This document shows, one piece after another, positions 42,945 through 45,551 of a stretch of 45,551 nucleotides of DNA. Both the position numbers and the translations under genes were made by a program. The notes below the pieces were generated by a model that saw nothing but the letters and a program-made list of their open reading frames with translations, did not search any database and was not told the origin of the DNA. The stretch's first letter is position 1. Every line of letters begins with the position of its first letter. The DNA comes from an uncultured Oscillospiraceae bacterium (GTDB lineage: Bacteria > Bacillota > Clostridia > Oscillospirales > Acutalibacteraceae). Location of the stretch: assembly GCA_902492895.1 (NCBI GenBank), contig CABUNG010000020.1:1-45551 (forward strand), read 5' to 3'.

Positions 42945-43302
42945 ATGCATACCCCTTTTACTTCCAGAGTGGTAAATATTGGATTCTGGAAAAAGTATAG
43001 GGGTGGATTCCAGGCCGTGTCAACAAAATCGCGGATTATGAGAATAATACTCACAAAATATATATTTGCGTGTTATATGGATATTTTCAATGAAATAAGC
43101 TTGAAATATAAAGCAATAAGAATGTTCATGAATTTCACAAATTCTCCGTACCCAAGAATGCGGCTTGAGTTGTTGAATCTATAACATCTTGATTGGAATA
43201 ATAATGGATATAAAACCAAAATAAAGTACAAAATCACTAAAATTCTGGATGTCGACTTTAACGTGCCCGTGTGATACAATATTTGTATAATTTAAATTAG
43301 AA
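42945..43302. other. AT-rich spacer with the adhesin promoter
   Basis: About 360 bases without a supported gene. It contains the leftward adhesin promoter. A TATAAT at 43286-43291 precedes the toxin fragment but has no -35 box at the right distance. The upstream end of the toxin gene appears to be missing from here. Confidence 0.5.
42994..43023 (-). promoter_or_regulatory. Promoter for the choice-of-anchor L gene
   Basis: Leftward TTGACA (43018-43023) and TATACT (42994-42999), 18 bases apart, about 50 bases before the start codon. Confidence 0.75.
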
Positions 43303-44034
43303 ATGGGCGAAAGACGACGTAAACAGAGGTTCAGCTGCAAAAACGCCGCCAGCAAAGTAGAGGATAATGTCGTATCCGAAGCGAATCCTGCCGAAAACAA
43401 CGTCAATGCCTCCTATCTGCGGGTTGGAAACAAGGACGGAAAAGCCTGGTATTCGTACATTCGGTTTACGGAGCTTCCGGATATTCCGGAAGGCTACCAG
43501 CTTTCGTCGGCCACGCTGAAGCTGACGATGCGCCCAAATCAGACCACGGCGTCCCGGATATCGGTGCTGCGCGTGACATCCGCTTGGAATTCACGGGAGG
43601 TCACATGGGATAACCGGCCACGAGCCGATTATCCCGAAGCTTATCAGGAATTTACCAATGACTTTTCTGCGTATTATTTTGATGTGGTATCCCAGGTCAT
43701 GCCCTGGTATTACAATACATATAACGGGGACAATTACGGCTTGCTGGTACGCTATTCCAGCGGCGTGGTCGACGATTACAACTCCTTCTATTCTTCCGAC
43801 TGCGGCAATTCGTCCCTGGCTCCCGCCTTATCGATCACCTATTCGAAAACACCCGATACCAGCGCCGATGTGAGCGACGGACTGTATTATATCAAAAACA
43901 AACGCAGCGGCAAGTATTTAAATGTCCAGACCGTCAATGCCGACAACATGTCGGCATTCCAGAATGTGACGCACTACGATTTCCATGGGAACAGGAACCA
44001 GCAGTGGCGTCTCGTCCGGCACCGCAGGATCTGA
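43303..44034 (+). pseudogene. N-terminal fragment of a secreted toxin: DNRLRE domain plus truncated RICIN domain
   Basis: About 243 codons. After a basic start without signal peptide (MGERRRKQRF), residues 15-185 form a DNRLRE-type beta domain (YLRVGN..AWYSYIRFTELPDIP, VTWDNRP, YYFDVVSQVMPWY, GLLVRYSS). A ricin-type trefoil then begins (DGLYYIKNKRSGKYLNV, NQQWRLV) but only its first third exists. The frame stops at 44032-44034. The missing secretion signal and poor ribosome site suggest the 5' end is also lost. The gene continues in another frame at 44004. Confidence 0.65.
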
Positions 44035-45341
44035 TCTGGACGAGCAGCAGTCCGGCAAGTGTAGCGGTTCAGGGAGACGGGACGATCACCGGCGTCGGTG
44101 TAGGCGGCGCCACCATCACAGCCTGTTCGGTTATAGACGGCAGCCAATATGTGACGTGGTCTGTCTCGGTAACGCCGCCGCCTCATATTTATCCGAGCAG
44201 CATCACCATCAATGGAAAGCCTACTAATAATACAATGGCGGTAGATCAAAAGCATAGCTTGACCGCGAGCGTCTTACCCAGTAATTCCGCCTATCGAGAT
44301 GTGCAATGGAGCTCCAGCAATCCGTCTGTGGCAACTGTCTCCAGCGGGACGATTACCGCTCTATCGCCCGGTGTAACCACCATTACCGCCAAAATCATCG
44401 GCCCCCTGTCTTATACGGACTCGTTTGAGCTGACGGTAAAGAGATCGGAAGATCCTTTTCATCCAACGAATATCGAATATATGCAGATTAAGAAATATAA
44501 TGAAGATCAGTCCTGCATCTACCGGGAGAGTGAAACTACCACTATTGTGCTAAAATCGGCTTTGCTGAACTATGAGTATTTTGAATGTTATACGAGCAGC
44601 AGAGATTCCGCTGTATTCCGGGTGGATAATAATCTCAAAAATGAATTGTATCAGGCAAATGAAGTTTTTGAAGCCGCTCCAGCTATGCAAAACCCGTATT
44701 ACTGCGTCGGCTTGGCAAAATCCAGAGTTGACACGATGGTGAACAAGGGTATACTAGAACCTGAAAGTGCGGAATACTACGGCTTATGGGCCACCGTATC
44801 GAATCTTTTATATGTTCAATTTGATATGGCTGAGCAACAGATCCAATTAGCCGGTGCGGTTATTACAGCCGCGTATTCGACATATTGCATCGTCAGTTCC
44901 ATTTGCGCTATGCAGGCGGCGGTATCGGAATGGAACAACACGGTGTATAGGGCCATGGCCGAAAATATTGACGATTTATGCAGCGAATTATCACGGGACG
45001 GTACAAAATACACCAAAGAAAATATCATGTGGATTGTACGGCGCCCGAATGGGCAGATCAGCTGGCTGGAAACAGGCTCCGAGTCAGCTGGATTTCAGCA
45101 TATTTTAAAGCAGCATCCACTTAGTCAGTTTAAATCTTTAGGCATAACAACAGAAAGCCAATTATCCAAATTGATTTATGAATCGGTGTCGACTAAAAAT
45201 CCGGTGGGAACATATAAAGCAGGAGGATTTGTTTATGCCATGGAAAATGACAGATTCTTCAATATAGTTATTGGAAGCAATGGCTTTTTGGTTGATGCGT
45301 ACGATATTACGGACAAAATTAAAGATATCCAATTTTATTAA
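44004..45341 (+). pseudogene. C-terminal fragment: BIG2 repeats and a nuclease-like polymorphic toxin domain
   Basis: The frame (GTG 44004, no good ribosome site) begins in mid-BIG2 (PQDLIWTSSSPASVAV, VTPP) followed by one complete BIG2 domain (about 60-145: AVDQKHSLTASVLPSN, WSSSNPSVATV). A helical segment of about 150 residues follows. The last 110 residues (SAGFQHILKQHPLSQFKSLGITTESQLSKLI, GTYKAGGFVYAMENDRFFNIVIGSNGFLVDAYDI in parts) resemble the EndoU/BECR-type RNase toxins at the tips of CDI and other polymorphic toxins, with His residues in the HILKQH segment. The toxin tip itself looks intact. A probable immunity gene follows three bases later. Confidence 0.65.
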
Positions 45342-45343
45342 AG

Positions 45344-45551
45344 GTGGCCTGGCTCGTGTGCATTTTATTGTTTACGTTCATTTATGGAGAGACCGGTACA
45401 TGCGTCTGGAGCGGCAATGAAGAAGCGATGGATAAATTTGGCGGCTGTATTATCAGCCTTGACGAGTTTCCTTTATCGGATGATTTTAAAATCATACTAA
45501 AAGCCATGTGTGAGGAATACCAAACATATTTGAATTGGGAATATCCGCCGG
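45344..45551 (+). CDS. Probable immunity protein, N-terminal part
   Basis: The frame starts at GTG 45344 and is open to the window edge, so the gene is incomplete on the right. The visible end (DEFPLSDDFKIILKAMCEEYQTYLNWEYPP) recalls small acidic immunity proteins whose family text ends in a W-(E/D)-YPPDPSPW motif, known to me from toxin-immunity pairs. It begins two bases after the toxin stop. The exact start is uncertain because the ribosome site is weak. Confidence 0.5.
   Translation, partial: MAWLVCILLFTFIYGETGTCVWSGNEEAMDKFGGCIISLDEFPLSDDFKIILKAMCEEYQTYLNWEYPP

Noticed and set aside
1..45551. CRISPR array
   Set aside because: No series of short equally spaced repeats was seen, and no cas genes.

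Overview
The window looks like chromosomal DNA from a low- to mid-GC Gram-positive anaerobe of the Clostridia, most likely an Oscillospiraceae/Ruminococcaceae-type gut bacterium. The reasons are strong GGAGG-type ribosome binding sites, sigma-A-like promoters, lipoprotein and cell-wall sorting signals, an RNase M5 gene, and families typical of that group (DUF6320, DUF2871, choice-of-anchor L adhesin, DUF5696). No taxonomic search was possible.

Region 1 (1-7485) is ordinary core chromosome, all on the + strand: the end of an acyltransferase-like gene with its DUF6320 zinc-ribbon partner, the GTPase typA, comEC with a degenerate C-terminal domain, DNA polymerase III delta (holA), RNase M5 (rnmV), and a tRNA-Leu(GAG) with a perfect consensus promoter and a strong terminator.

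Region 2 (about 7428-34361) reads as a 26.9-kb island inserted in the 3' end of that tRNA. The last 23 bases of the tRNA recur with one mismatch at 34339-34361. A decayed tyrosine-integrase C-terminus lies at 34056-34218, facing the right end. A shared motif (ttttggtcgttattt) sits just inside each end. The flanks of the island hold broken phage/ICE-type genes. Nested inside are two 0.4-kb direct repeats (8904-9312 and 33441-33846) that bracket the cargo.

The cargo (9610-33376) is an intact-looking glycan-uptake system. A divergent GH123/DUF4091-like enzyme faces a run of 14 co-directional genes: an AraC regulator, a lipoprotein solute-binding protein, a 1049-residue wall-sorted SGNH esterase, two permeases, a 935-residue solute-binding protein with a large N-terminal extension, two more permeases, an NHL/TPR membrane protein, a YIP1 protein, a DUF5696 lipoprotein, a 1074-residue membrane-anchored hydrolase-like protein, a membrane-anchored binding protein, and a nucleoside-hydrolase-like enzyme. 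There are two complete permease pairs but no ATPase, so a housekeeping MsmX/MsmK-type ATPase probably powers both. The NHL-YIP1-DUF5696-large-protein block is the best candidate here for a poorly described membrane system.

Region 3 (34362-35750) is AT-rich and holds three small decaying genes. Region 4 (35750-38180) carries a DUF2871 membrane protein, a Shedu-type (DUF4263) antiphage nuclease with a 52-residue overlapping upstream gene, and a 70-residue small protein. Region 5 (38232-45551) carries a 1570-residue choice-of-anchor L surface protein, then a broken secreted polymorphic toxin (DNRLRE and RICIN part, then BIG2 repeats and a C-terminal nuclease-like toxin domain) followed by a partial probable immunity gene that runs off the window.
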